The notes beneath the pieces are model-generated. The model did not search any database. It had not been told where the DNA came from and saw only the letters and a program-made list of their open reading frames with translations. From contig NZ_CP044549.1 in NCBI RefSeq assembly GCF_009859475.1, positions 1,860,001 through 1,924,000 on the forward strand: 64,000 nucleotides of DNA, written 5' to 3'. Positions 39,838 through 49,119 of this stretch are shown here, one piece after another (positions within the stretch are counted from its first letter, which is position 1; every line of letters begins with the position of its first letter). A program made the translations under genes and the position numbers. Origin of the DNA: Hydrogenophaga sp. BPS33. Lineage in GTDB: Bacteria > Pseudomonadota > Gammaproteobacteria > Burkholderiales > Burkholderiaceae_C.

Positions 39838-41607
39838 TCAGAAATTCATCTTCACGATCGCTTTGCGCGGGACCTTGCGCAGGGCATCAAGGGCTTGGCG
39901 CATCCAGTCCAGGTGCGCCTGGGCGTCCTGCTGCATGTCCTGCGTGCTGTCGGGCAACAGGGCCACGACGATCTTGAACTTCAGCGTGGCGCCCACCGGC
40001 AATTGCAACGAGGGCCGCAGACCGCTGGCCACGATGCTGGTGGCGACGGACAGGGCCTGGGCATCGCGCACCGGTCCTTCCATCAGCAGCGCCAGGGTGC
40101 TGTCATCAACGCGGCTGGCAGTGTCCACGTCGCGCGCTACCGTGCGCAGCAAGGAGCCGGTGATCACCAGCGCCCGGTCCGCTTCTTCGCGGCCGTGGTG
40201 TTCCGCGAACCAGTCGTGGTTGTCCAGACTGATCAGCAGCAGCGCGGCGTGTTGCTGGTAGCGCTGAGCGCGTACCAGACTCTCGTGCAGGCGCAGCATG
40301 AAGTTGTGGCGGTTGGTCAGACCGGTGAGCGGCTCGGTCATGGCCAGGGCGCGGGCGCGGGCTTGGGCTTCGTGTTGCAGGGACGAACGTTGCAGCAGGC
40401 CATAGATCAGCAACGGGGCTTCGATCGCGGCCGCGATGACCATGCTGTACTGCGATAGAAAGCCGGAGGAGATCAGGCCGAAGTTGCGCATGACCGGCAG
40501 CGCGCCGGCGAGCAGCATGGGCAGCATGCCCAGCGCGATCCAGCGCACCCAGCGGTCGCCGGTGCGCCAGGCGGTCCAGAGCATGGCGTAGACCAGCACC
40601 ATGGTCAGTGTCGACACCGCCGTCACGGCTTTCAGGCTCGCCGTCGTGGGCGATACCACGTCCCACAAGATCAGTGCCGTCAGCAGCGCCGGTGTGCCCA
40701 GGGCGGCCCGGTCGAGCCAGCGGCCGATGCGTCGGGGTTGCACCACGTGGCGCACGAACAGCAGGCCGCAGACGGCGGTCATGGGCATGAGAATGAACTC
40801 GGCCAGTCCGTTCCAGCGCGCCGAGCCTGGCCAGAGAAATTGGCCGGCGACACCCAGCGAAGCCGCAAGGGCCAGACCCAGGACGGTGGTGTAGACAGCG
40901 TAGGCCGCGAAACTGGTGTCGCGGAACACGAGCGCATTGGCCACCGCCGTGGCCGTGAGCAGCAAAGCCATGCCGAAATAGGCGCCGAGCAGAAACTGTT
41001 GATGGATGCGCAACTCGCGCAACGTGCTGTGCTTGTGGACCTGCAACGTGCCCGAAAAGGGCACGCGGGCGTGCTCGATCTGCACCCAATAGGTCACCGC
41101 GGCATCGGTGCGAGGATCGAGCGAGAACACCGGGTAGCGATCGGGAAACGCCCAATCCCGCACGGCGATGCGGTCGCCCGCGTGCTGCGCTTTCCAGCGG
41201 CCGTCGGCCAATCGGTGGTAAACGCTGATGCGGTCGGTGCCGGAGCGTGCCAACTCCAGCTCCCAAAGGGCGTGGTCGTCGCGCACCTGGACGTCGAAGC
41301 GCACCCAGAGGGCGGCGCCGTCGGACAGGGTCAATCGGTGGTCGGCGTCGCGCAGGGCAAAGGGCAGGTCTTGCTGTTGCGCTTCCACCTCCTGCACGGT
41401 GCGCTGGCCCGTCGGGTCAACCCAGTAGACGCTGCGCTGGGCCAGCGGCACGCTGTTCTGGGTGTCATCGAGCACCACGGTCGGCACGCCGGCGGCCATG
41501 GCGTGAGCGATGGGGAGCAGGGAGAGAAAAAACAGGGCGACCCAGACGGCCAGGCCGCGGGCACGACGGGTTCCGGGCATCGCGCCCTTCCACGAAAAAT
41601 CGGACAT
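39838..41607 (-). CDS. 7TMR-DISM sensor with degenerate GGDEF domain
   Basis: A 589-residue membrane protein. Order: signal peptide (about 12-38), extracytoplasmic 7TMR-DISM extracellular domain with ALWVRFDVQVRDDHALWELE, seven membrane helices (about 205-395), then a GGDEF-like domain beginning MTEPLTGLTNRHNFMLRL. The active site that should read (R)xGGDEF is VDDSTL within ASRVDDSTLALLMEGP, so diguanylate cyclase activity is unlikely. It might bind substrate or act as a scaffold or receptor. The start is placed at ATG 41607 before the signal peptide. It lies downstream of rpoH, separated by a terminator. Confidence 0.85.
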   Translation of the reverse strand: MSDFSWKGAMPGTRRARGLAVWVALFFLSLLPIAHAMAAGVPTVVLDDTQNSVPLAQRSVYWVDPTGQRTVQEVEAQQQDLPFALRDADHRLTLSDGAALWVRFDVQVRDDHALWELELARSGTDRISVYHRLADGRWKAQHAGDRIAVRDWAFPDRYPVFSLDPRTDAAVTYWVQIEHARVPFSGTLQVHKHSTLRELRIHQQFLLGAYFGMALLLTATAVANALVFRDTSFAAYAVYTTVLGLALAASLGVAGQFLWPGSARWNGLAEFILMPMTAVCGLLFVRHVVQPRRIGRWLDRAALGTPALLTALILWDVVSPTTASLKAVTAVSTLTMVLVYAMLWTAWRTGDRWVRWIALGMLPMLLAGALPVMRNFGLISSGFLSQYSMVIAAAIEAPLLIYGLLQRSSLQHEAQARARALAMTEPLTGLTNRHNFMLRLHESLVRAQRYQQHAALLLISLDNHDWFAEHHGREEADRALVITGSLLRTVARDVDTASRVDDSTLALLMEGPVRDAQALSVATSIVASGLRPSLQLPVGATLKFKIVVALLPDSTQDMQQDAQAHLDWMRQALDALRKVPRKAIVKMNF

Positions 41608-41664
41608 GCTCCGATTGTGTCGTCTGTTACACAAGCTTTCCCCGCCAGGCTTGGCAAGGCGCGC

Positions 41665-41702
41665 AAAAAAGCCCCGGGGTCGGACAACCGCCGGGGCTTT
41701 CG
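41665..41702 (-). terminator. Intrinsic terminator of rpoH
   Basis: Minus-strand hairpin AAAGCCCCGG ... CCGGGGCTTT followed by a T-run (seen as AAAAAA at 41665-41670 on the plus strand), 19 bases after the rpoH stop. Confidence 0.93.
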
Positions 41703-41720
41703 TGACACCAGGGGAGGGGG

Positions 41721-42668
41721 TCAGGCGTAAGCCGCCAATGCCTTTCGCATCTTTTTCATGGCCGCCACCTCGATCTGGCGCACGCGCTCGGCGCTCACGC
41801 CGTACTCGGCCGCCAGTTCGTGCAGCGTCATGCCGCCCGAACCATCGTCATTCACCTTGAGCCAGCGCTCGCTCACGATGCGGCGCGAGCGCTCGTCGAG
41901 CTCGCTCATGGCCCGGGCCACGCCTTCCGTGGCCAGGCGGTCGCGCTGGGCCGATTCCAGCAAGGCCGTGGGTTCGTGGTTGGCGTCGGCCAGATAGGCG
42001 ATCGGGCCGAAGCGGTCTTCGCCATCGTCGCTGGGGCTGGGGTCGAGCACCACGTCGCCGCCCGACAGGCGCGTTTCCATTTCGCGCACTTCCTCCGGCT
42101 TCACGCTCAGTTCGCGTGCCATCACACCCACTTCGGTGTCGGACAGCACGTCACGGTGGGTGTCGCCATCGGCCGCGTCGGCACGGAAGCTTTGTTTGCG
42201 CGAACGCAGGTTGAAGAACAGCTTGCGTTGCGCCTTGGTGGTGGCCACCTTGACCATGCGCCAATTCTTCAGGATGTATTCGTGGATCTCGGCCTTGATC
42301 CAGTGCATGGCGTAGCTCACCAGGCGCACGCCCTGATCGGGGTCGAAGCGCTTGACGGCCTTCATCAGGCCGACGTTGCCTTCCTGGATCAGGTCGCCGT
42401 GGGGCAGGCCGTAGCCCAGGTACTGGCGAGCGATCGACACCACCAGACGCAGGTGGGACATCACCAACTGGCCTGCGGCGTCCAGATCGTTGTCGTCGCG
42501 CAGGCGCCGTGCGGCTTGCTGCTCCTGCTCCAGGGTCAGCAGGGGCAAGCGGTTGACGGCGGAAATATAGGCGTCGAGGTTGCCCAGGGGGGGCACGAGC
42601 GCCCAGGGGTTCGCCACGGCGAGCGAGCCTTGGGTGGCGGTGGCAACAGGGGCGAGTGTTTGAGACAT
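41721..42668 (-). CDS. rpoH: RNA polymerase sigma-32 factor
   Basis: A 315-residue heat-shock sigma factor. Region 2 contains the RpoH box QRKLFFNLRSRK (about 143-154) and LIQEGNVGLMKAVKRFDP. The aromatic/DNA-melting stretch is VRLVSYAMHWIKAEIHEYI. Region 4 is SELDERSRRIVSERWL with the helix-turn-helix LHELAAEYGVSAERVRQIE (about 282-300). It directs transcription of chaperone and protease genes. Control is visible: a perfect CIRCE operator overlaps its promoter. A GAGG ribosome site precedes the start; a terminator follows. The accessory island begins upstream of its promoter. Confidence 0.98.
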   Translation of the reverse strand: MSQTLAPVATATQGSLAVANPWALVPPLGNLDAYISAVNRLPLLTLEQEQQAARRLRDDNDLDAAGQLVMSHLRLVVSIARQYLGYGLPHGDLIQEGNVGLMKAVKRFDPDQGVRLVSYAMHWIKAEIHEYILKNWRMVKVATTKAQRKLFFNLRSRKQSFRADAADGDTHRDVLSDTEVGVMARELSVKPEEVREMETRLSGGDVVLDPSPSDDGEDRFGPIAYLADANHEPTALLESAQRDRLATEGVARAMSELDERSRRIVSERWLKVNDDGSGGMTLHELAAEYGVSAERVRQIEVAAMKKMRKALAAYA

Positions 42669-42699
42669 GTAGGAACCCTCCTCAGGTGTTCTGCCAAGA

Positions 42700-42729
42700 A
42701 TATTAGCACTCTCTATGAGCGAGTGCTAA
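42700..42729 (-). promoter_or_regulatory. CIRCE operator (HrcA site) overlapping the rpoH promoter
   Basis: TTAGCACTC at 42703-42711, nine bases, then GAGTGCTAA at 42721-42729: an exact inverted repeat with the consensus CIRCE spacing bound by the repressor HrcA. On the minus strand a -35-like TTAGCA (inside the distal arm) and a -10-like TAATAT (overlapping the proximal arm, 42700-42705) are 18 bases apart, so HrcA would cover the promoter. The start codon of rpoH is about 32 bases further on. Confidence 0.95.
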
Positions 42730-43316
42730 GGCGAGAGTTCCTTGCCACGGCGGCGGTGCGGCTTTTGATGGCACCCATTTTTGGACTCTTAAGTTGTCAA
42801 ACGCCGTTCATTCTTGAACTTTTGCTCATTCATTTCTGAACTAGGCGTGCTTTGATTTCTGCTGGGCTTGAAGTTTCAGCTGATCAACATCGCCGTAACC
42901 TGTTGATATATTTCAATTGTTTTAGGATTCTTTGATTTTTAGCCTACTCCGTCTTGGCAAAGTTCAAGCAGATGAGGCCTTTGAAGCGCTCCTCGGCGTA
43001 AGTCGGTCACGGCGGAACTGACAGGTATGGAGTGATGAAGCCGAGCGAGGGGCTAGTTTGCATACCCACATCCGTATGGATCTCAACATGGACCTTCCTC
43101 CAGGGCATCCCACACTGTTGCGACACCCAGTCACGGAAGGACTTCCCTCCCCGTGGGAATGGTGCTCGGCTTGACTGCGATCGCGTATGCGGTAGATGGG
43201 CAAACGCTCAACTAACCAAGCTTTGAATCCTGGAACGGGCGGCAGCCGGAGCCATCGTCTGCTAGACTGAAAACGATCCAAAACGACTTTGAAGCTTCTT
43301 CTGGAGCACCAATGCC
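42730..43316. other. Gene-free left flank of the accessory island
   Basis: 587 bases without a convincing gene. The first 220 are AT-rich (for example around 42896-42940). A palindrome GTTCATTCTTGAAC is at 42806-42819, with a related TTCATTTCTGAAC at 42829-42841. On the minus strand, 43160 to 42944 reads as a protein-like stretch (CGMPWRKVHVEIHTDVGMQ ... GLICLNFAKTE, then stop) interrupted by one stop codon, possibly a gene remnant. A GGAG ribosome site (43305-43308) and a weak TAGACT box near 43263 precede the helix-turn-helix gene. Confidence 0.5.
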
Positions 43317-43526
43317 ATGAACTCCGAACCGTGGGTCACCGCGATAGATGTTGCCCGGCATCTTGGCGTGGTGAAGGACACCGTTTACCGCTGGCGGGAA
43401 CGCAAGGGCCTCCCTGCACACAAGATAGGTCGGTTGTGGAAATTCCAGCTCTCCGAGGTGAATGAATGGGTTCGCGGGGGCGGCGCGGCGGAAGATCAAG
43501 ACCGCGAACACGAAGATGCCACTTGA
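43317..43526 (+). CDS. Small helix-turn-helix (excisionase-type) DNA-binding protein
   Basis: A 69-residue protein whose first 55 residues match the MerR-like/excisionase helix-turn-helix fold: [21 protein letters not shown] then [24 protein letters not shown] (split by a space). The tail is acidic ([13 protein letters not shown]). Such proteins often precede type I restriction genes and probably control them. Its stop overlaps the start region of hsdR, so it is the first gene of the hsd operon. There is no integrase beside it, so a true excisionase role is unlikely. Confidence 0.8.
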   Translation: MNSEPWVTAIDVARHLGVVKDTVYRWRERKGLPAHKIGRLWKFQLSEVNEWVRGGGAAEDQDREHEDAT

Positions 43527-43527
43527 T

Positions 43528-45924
43528 ATGGACAAACGCCAGCTCAGCGAGCGCGATATCTGCACAAAATTCGTTACCCCTGCGCTTGAGCAGGCGGGAT
43601 GGGATATCTCCTCCCAGGTGCGTGAAGAGTTTCCGCTCACCAAGGGCCGCATCATCGTCCGTGGCAAGTTGCACACTCGCGCCCAAAACAAGCGTGCTGA
43701 CTATGTGTTGTTTCATAGGCCCAACATGCCCATCGCGGTCATCGAGGCGAAAGACAACAAACACTCGCTGGGCGACGGCATGCAACAGGGCTTGGGCTAC
43801 GCCGAAATGTTGCAGGTGCCCTTTGTGTTCAGCAGTAACGGCGACGGGTTCCTGTTCCACAACAAGATTGCCAAGGACGGCGTCATCGAACGGGAGCTGG
43901 CACTTCATGAACTGCCCAGTCCTGAGACGTTGTGGCATTGGTGGTCGGAGCACTTGGGCCTGAACACAGCACAGAGCGAACTAGTCTCACAGGACTACTA
44001 CAGCGACGGCAGTAACAAAACCCCACGCTATTACCAGCTTCTGGCGATCAACAAGAGCGTTGAAGCTATCGCGCGTGGACAGAACCGTCTATTGCTGGTG
44101 ATGGCCACCGGCACGGGCAAAACCTACACAGCCTTTCAGATCATCTGGCGTCTTTGGAAATCCAAAGCCAAGAAGCGGATTTTGTTTTTAGCCGACCGCA
44201 ATATCTTGGTCGACCAGACCATGACCAACGACTTCAAGCCCTTCGGCTCGGCGATGACCAAGATCCAGAAGAGGCAGGCCAACAAGTCATATGAGATCTA
44301 TCTGTCTCTGTATCAGGCAGTCACCGGCACGGAAGAAGAACGCAACATCTACAAACAGTTCAGCCGCGATTTCTTCGACCTGATCGTCATCGACGAATGC
44401 CATCGCGGCAGTGCGGCTGCAGACTCAGCCTGGCGCGAGATTCTTGAATACTTCTCGTCGGCCACCCAAATCGGCCTGACGGCCACACCCAAGGAAACCA
44501 AAGAAATCTCCAACATCGATTACTTCGGCGAACCGATTTACACCTATACCCTCCGACAGGGCATCGACGATGGCTTTCTTGCCCCCTACAAGGTGGTCCG
44601 CATTGACCTTGATAAAGACCTGACCGGCTGGCGTCCCGACAAAGGCATGCTCGACAAGCGTGGCAACGAAATTGAGGATCGCATATACAACCAGCGCGAC
44701 TTTGACAAAAACCTTGTTCTGGAAAAGCGCACTGAGCTGGTGGCAAAGAAAATCAGCGACTTTTTAAAGCAGACTAATCGTTTCGACAAAACCATTGTGT
44801 TCTGCGACAACATCGATCACGCCGAGCGCATGCGTCAGGCATTGGTAAACGAAAACGCCGATTTGGCTGCACTGAACAGTAAATACGTGATGCGCATCAC
44901 GGGCGATAACGAAGAAGGCAAAGCCGAACTCGATAACTTCATCTTCCCCGAATCTAAATACCCGGTCATCGCCACAACATCTAAATTGATGACCACGGGT
45001 GTGGATGCCCAGACCTGCAAAATCATCGTGCTGGATCAACGCATCCAGTCCATGACCGAGTTCAAGCAGATCATAGGCCGCGGAACGCGCATCAACGAAG
45101 ACTACGACAAGTACTTCTTCACCATCATCGACTTCAAGAAGGCAACTGAACTGTTCGCCGACCCTGATTTTGATGGTGATCCGGTGCAAATATACGAACC
45201 GGCACCCGGTGAATCCCCGGTGCCACCCGACGAAATGACTGGCACTCCGGGCGACGAGGGCTTCACCTATCCACCTGCTGATGAATCGCCGTGGACAGGC
45301 GTTGCCGAGCCACACCCGGGTGAAGAAGGTAGTGGAGTTCGTCGGTATGTCGTCGCCAATGTTGAAGTCAAAGTGGCTGCCGAACGCGTGCAGTATTTCG
45401 ACGCCAGCGGAAAATTGATTACCGAATCACTCAAGGACTACACCCGCAAGGCGCTGGCCAAGGAATTCAGCTCACTTGATGATTTTTTACGGCGCTGGAA
45501 CAGTGCCGACAAGAAGCAGGCCGTTATCGACGAATTGGCCAATGAAGGGGTTTTCTTTGCCGCGCTGGCCGAAGAAATTGGTCGCCAGTCCGGCAAGGAG
45601 TTTGACCCCTTCGATCTGGTCTGCCACATCGCCTGGGATCAACCACCGCTTACCCGCAGAGAGCGCGCCGAGCAGGTCAAAAAGCGCGATTATTTCAATT
45701 GCTATGGCGAACAAGCGCAGCGTGTGCTGCAAGCCTTGCTGGACAAATACGCCGACGAAGGCGTCGGGCCTATCGAGGAGACACAAATCCTCACCATCGC
45801 CCCGTTCACCAGTTTCGGCACACCCATGGAAATCATCCGCGCCTTTGGCGGACTGGATCAATACCAACACGCCCTGCATGAACTCGAACAAGCGCTCTAC
45901 AGCCCATCGCAGCAGCGCGCATAA
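43528..45924 (+). CDS. hsdR: Type I restriction endonuclease subunit R
   Basis: A 798-residue motor and nuclease of a type I restriction system. An N-terminal PD-(D/E)xK nuclease is visible: RADYVLF then AVIEAKDNK (D58, E73, K75). The SF2 motor has Walker [14 protein letters not shown] (about 192-204), DECHRG (about 289), [10 protein letters not shown] and a [16 protein letters not shown] motif VI. The C-terminus (about 640-790) fits the EcoEI-type R C-terminal domain. ATG 43528 gives the family-like [18 protein letters not shown] 43516 is also possible. It cuts unmodified DNA after translocation, with HsdM and HsdS. Base composition is visibly lower in GC than the flanks. Confidence 0.95.
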   Translation: MDKRQLSERDICTKFVTPALEQAGWDISSQVREEFPLTKGRIIVRGKLHTRAQNKRADYVLFHRPNMPIAVIEAKDNKHSLGDGMQQGLGYAEMLQVPFVFSSNGDGFLFHNKIAKDGVIERELALHELPSPETLWHWWSEHLGLNTAQSELVSQDYYSDGSNKTPRYYQLLAINKSVEAIARGQNRLLLVMATGTGKTYTAFQIIWRLWKSKAKKRILFLADRNILVDQTMTNDFKPFGSAMTKIQKRQANKSYEIYLSLYQAVTGTEEERNIYKQFSRDFFDLIVIDECHRGSAAADSAWREILEYFSSATQIGLTATPKETKEISNIDYFGEPIYTYTLRQGIDDGFLAPYKVVRIDLDKDLTGWRPDKGMLDKRGNEIEDRIYNQRDFDKNLVLEKRTELVAKKISDFLKQTNRFDKTIVFCDNIDHAERMRQALVNENADLAALNSKYVMRITGDNEEGKAELDNFIFPESKYPVIATTSKLMTTGVDAQTCKIIVLDQRIQSMTEFKQIIGRGTRINEDYDKYFFTIIDFKKATELFADPDFDGDPVQIYEPAPGESPVPPDEMTGTPGDEGFTYPPADESPWTGVAEPHPGEEGSGVRRYVVANVEVKVAAERVQYFDASGKLITESLKDYTRKALAKEFSSLDDFLRRWNSADKKQAVIDELANEGVFFAALAEEIGRQSGKEFDPFDLVCHIAWDQPPLTRRERAEQVKKRDYFNCYGEQAQRVLQALLDKYADEGVGPIEETQILTIAPFTSFGTPMEIIRAFGGLDQYQHALHELEQALYSPSQQRA

Positions 45925-45948
45925 CAAGCACCTTTTGGAATCCATCCC

Positions 45949-47412
45949 ATGGCTATCGGCACACTGATCAAAACCATTCAAGACATCATGCGCAAGGATG
46001 TCGGCGTTGATGGCGACGCCCAGCGCATCAGCCAGATCGTCTGGCTGCTTTTTCTGAAAATCTTTGACGACAAAGAACAGGAATGGCAACTCACCATTCC
46101 TGGCTACAAGTCGCCACTGCAAAGCCGTTTCCGCTGGAGCAACTGGGCAAAGGATGCAGAAGGTATCACTGGCGAAGAACTGATCGACTTTGTCAACAAC
46201 GAACTCTTCCCCTCACTCAAGAAACTGGCCACCGTTGCTGGTGTGGCGCCGAACGGCAGAGTGGTTGGCTCGGTGTTTGAGGATGCCTACAACTACATGA
46301 AGTCTGGAACCTTGCTGCGGCAAGTGATCAACACCATCGAGGTGGACGTTGATTTCAACTCCTCGTCAGACCGCCACCTGTTCAACGATATCTACGAAAA
46401 AATCCTGGCCGACTTGCAGTCAGCAGGTAACGCCGGTGAGTACTACACACCGCGCGCAGTCACTCAGTTCATGGTCGATATTCTCAACCCCCAACTGGGC
46501 GAAAGCGTCCTCGACCCGGCTTGCGGCACCGGCGGTTTTTTGACCTGCACCATCGAACACCTCAAGAATCAGGTCAAAACAGCAGTGGACCGCAACACCC
46601 TGCAAGAGAGCATCCACGGCGTCGAGAAAAAGCCGCTGCCGCACATGCTGGCCATGACCAACCTGATGCTGCATGGCATCGATGTGCCCAGCAACATCCG
46701 GCACGACAACACCCTGAGCCGCCCGCTCAAGGACTACGGCCCGAAAGACCGCGTCGACATCATCCTCACCAACCCGCCGTTCGGCGGCATGGAAGAAGAC
46801 GGTATCGAGAACAACTTCCCGCGCAAGTACCAGACCCGCGAAACCGCCGACCTGTTCATGGCGCTGATCATGCATCTTCTTAAGCACGACACCGGTCGCG
46901 CCGCCGTCGTGCTGCCCGATGGTTTCCTGTTTGGCGAGGGCGCCAAAACCACGCTGAAACGCGAGTTGCTGGAAGAATTCAACCTGCACACCATCGTTCG
47001 CCTGCCCAAGGGCGTATTCGCCCCGTACACCAGCATCGCGACCAACGTGTTGTTTTTCGAGAAAGGCGAACCGACGAAAGATGTCTGGTTCTTTGAGCAT
47101 CCTTATCCGGATGGCTACAAAAGCTATTCCCGCACTAAACCACTGGACATCAAAGAATTCGATCTGGAAAAGGGCTGGTGGGGTGGCTCAACGCGCAAGG
47201 GTCGTAAGACGACAGAAAACGCCTGGAAGGTTTCTGCAGCCGATATCGCAGCACGCAACTACAACCTGGATTGCAAGAATCCCCACGCCGTGGAGGTGAA
47301 TCACCGCGATCCAGCCGAGTTGATGGCGGAATACCAGGAAATCACTAGTCAGCTGGCCGAGGCACAAAACGCGCTGAAGGCAGAGCTAATGCTCGCCCTC
47401 GGAGGGCGGTGA
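45949..47412 (+). CDS. hsdM: Type I DNA methyltransferase subunit M
   Basis: A 487-residue N6-adenine methyltransferase. SAM motif I is VLDPACGTGGFLTCTIEHL (about 187-205) and the catalytic motif IV is ILTNPPFGGMEEDG (about 271-284). The N-terminal HsdM helical domain (KDVGVDGDAQRISQIVWLLF) is present. It modifies the recognition site so host DNA is protected. It starts 24 bases after hsdR, and its TGA stop overlaps the hsdS ATG, so M and S are coupled. Confidence 0.97.
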   Translation: MAIGTLIKTIQDIMRKDVGVDGDAQRISQIVWLLFLKIFDDKEQEWQLTIPGYKSPLQSRFRWSNWAKDAEGITGEELIDFVNNELFPSLKKLATVAGVAPNGRVVGSVFEDAYNYMKSGTLLRQVINTIEVDVDFNSSSDRHLFNDIYEKILADLQSAGNAGEYYTPRAVTQFMVDILNPQLGESVLDPACGTGGFLTCTIEHLKNQVKTAVDRNTLQESIHGVEKKPLPHMLAMTNLMLHGIDVPSNIRHDNTLSRPLKDYGPKDRVDIILTNPPFGGMEEDGIENNFPRKYQTRETADLFMALIMHLLKHDTGRAAVVLPDGFLFGEGAKTTLKRELLEEFNLHTIVRLPKGVFAPYTSIATNVLFFEKGEPTKDVWFFEHPYPDGYKSYSRTKPLDIKEFDLEKGWWGGSTRKGRKTTENAWKVSAADIAARNYNLDCKNPHAVEVNHRDPAELMAEYQEITSQLAEAQNALKAELMLALGGR

Positions 47413-49109
47413 TGGAATTGCTGGAGCAACACTTCGACACAGCGTTTTCTGCACCAGAAGGCATTCAAAAGCTGCGAGAACTTATCCTGACACTAGCGAT
47501 GCAGGGCAAGCTGGTGCCGCAAAACCCAAACGACTTGCCAGCTAGCGAACTGCTTAAAGAGATAGATGCCGAGAAAAAGCGACTGGTGAAGGCCGGTAAG
47601 ATCAAAACGCCCAAGCATCTGCCCGAAAGTATTTTCGGTGAAGTGCCGTACGTTTTGCCACAGGGCTGGCAGTGGGTTCGTCTCGGCAGTATTGGCAACA
47701 TCTTCAATGGCAACAGCATCAACGCCTCAGAAAAGGAATCGAAGTACGCCGGTGCTGAAGGTCTACCCTATATCGCGACCAAAGATGTCGGCTACGGTTT
47801 TGATCCGTTGGACTACGAAAATGGAATCTGCATTCCTCTCAATGAGGCGAAATTCAGAGTCGCGCACCAAGGTGCAGTTCTGATCTGTGCTGAAGGTGGC
47901 AGTGCCGGGAAAAAATGTGGCCTGACTGACCGCGACATCTGTTTCGGCAACAAACTATTTGCGAATGAACTGTATGGTCACATTCCATCCCGGTTCATTC
48001 TCTACACTTATCTGTCGCCCGTCTTTCGGGCATCGTTTGCAGCGGCAATGACGGGGATTATTGGCGGTGTCTCCATTGCGAAATTTGTCGAGATACTTCT
48101 ACCGCTCCCGCCGCTTGAGGAGCAACACCGCATCGTCGCGAGAATTGATCAACTGATGGCGTGTTGCGATGCGCTGGAAAAACTGCGCGCCGATCAGAAA
48201 GCAAAGCGCCTGGCTGTCCACGCTGCTGCACTCTCTCAACTACTTGATACCACCGGTGGCGGTAGCGCCAACGATGCTTGGGCCTTCATCACCCAATACT
48301 TCGGTGATCTTTACGCAGTCAAAGAAAATATCGCTGAACTGCGCAAGGCAATTCTTCAACTCGCCGTCATGGGCAAACTCGTCCCGCAATACTCAAACGA
48401 CGCGCCCGCTAGTGAATTGCTCAAAGAAATCGAAACTGAGAAAAAGCGGCTTGTGAAAGAAGGCAAGATAAAAATACTTAAGCCGCTTCCAGAGATCAAA
48501 CCTGAAGAAATTCCCTATGCGTTGCCACTGGGTTGGGCGTGGGCACGTCTTCAAGATGTGTTGGATGTTAGAGATGGCACGCATGACTCCCCAAGGGATG
48601 CGATTGGCCCGAACACCTACCCGCTTATTACAAGTAAAAACTTTGTGAACGGTGGAGTCGACTTTGCTAATGCACGACAAATCTCTGCTGAAGATCATTT
48701 TGAGATAATCAAACGTTCGCGAGTTGAGCGACTCGATATCCTTTTCTCCATGATTGGTGGAAATATTGGCAACCAAATCATTGTCGAAGAAGATCGTGAG
48801 TTCAGTATAAAAAATGTCGCTCTATTTAAGTATTACAACAAGTCGTTTACTCAGCCCTATTTCATCAAAAGATTCATGGAGCATCTAGCTATCGATTTGC
48901 AGCAAAAAGCTGCGGGGGGCGCGCAGCCATTTGTTTCACTGGGATTTCTTCGAAACCTTGTTATTGGTCTTCCACCGCAACTCGAACAACAACGCATCAC
49001 AAGCAAAATAGACCAGCTTATGGGGTTGTGTGACACGCTAGAGCAGCGGATTGCTGCAGCCACTTGTAAGAAAACCGAATTGCTGAATGCCGTAATGGCG
49101 GAAGTGTGA
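47412..49109 (+). CDS. hsdS: Type I specificity subunit S
   Basis: A 565-residue DNA-recognition subunit, longer than the common 400-450. It is built from two similar halves: the helical segment with GKLVPQNPNDLPASELLKEI (about 35-54) recurs as GKLVPQYSNDAPASELLKEI (about 321-340), each followed by a target-recognition domain (roughly 80-235 and 375-515) and an LPPLEEQ.. / LPPQLEQQ.. helix pair. Each TRD should read one half of a bipartite site. The ATG overlaps the hsdM stop. The bases asked for cannot be predicted. Confidence 0.95.
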   Translation: MELLEQHFDTAFSAPEGIQKLRELILTLAMQGKLVPQNPNDLPASELLKEIDAEKKRLVKAGKIKTPKHLPESIFGEVPYVLPQGWQWVRLGSIGNIFNGNSINASEKESKYAGAEGLPYIATKDVGYGFDPLDYENGICIPLNEAKFRVAHQGAVLICAEGGSAGKKCGLTDRDICFGNKLFANELYGHIPSRFILYTYLSPVFRASFAAAMTGIIGGVSIAKFVEILLPLPPLEEQHRIVARIDQLMACCDALEKLRADQKAKRLAVHAAALSQLLDTTGGGSANDAWAFITQYFGDLYAVKENIAELRKAILQLAVMGKLVPQYSNDAPASELLKEIETEKKRLVKEGKIKILKPLPEIKPEEIPYALPLGWAWARLQDVLDVRDGTHDSPRDAIGPNTYPLITSKNFVNGGVDFANARQISAEDHFEIIKRSRVERLDILFSMIGGNIGNQIIVEEDREFSIKNVALFKYYNKSFTQPYFIKRFMEHLAIDLQQKAAGGAQPFVSLGFLRNLVIGLPPQLEQQRITSKIDQLMGLCDTLEQRIAAATCKKTELLNAVMAEV

Positions 49110-49119
49110 GCGAGCTGCC

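Noticed and set aside
42964..43281. 105-codon minus-strand frame at the island's left flank.
   Set aside because: Arg/Ser-rich with no ribosome site or family; another frame in the same place looks more protein-like but is interrupted.
43317..43526. Phage excisionase.
   Set aside because: Fold fits, but there is no integrase, attachment site or phage gene; it abuts hsdR, so a regulator is likelier.
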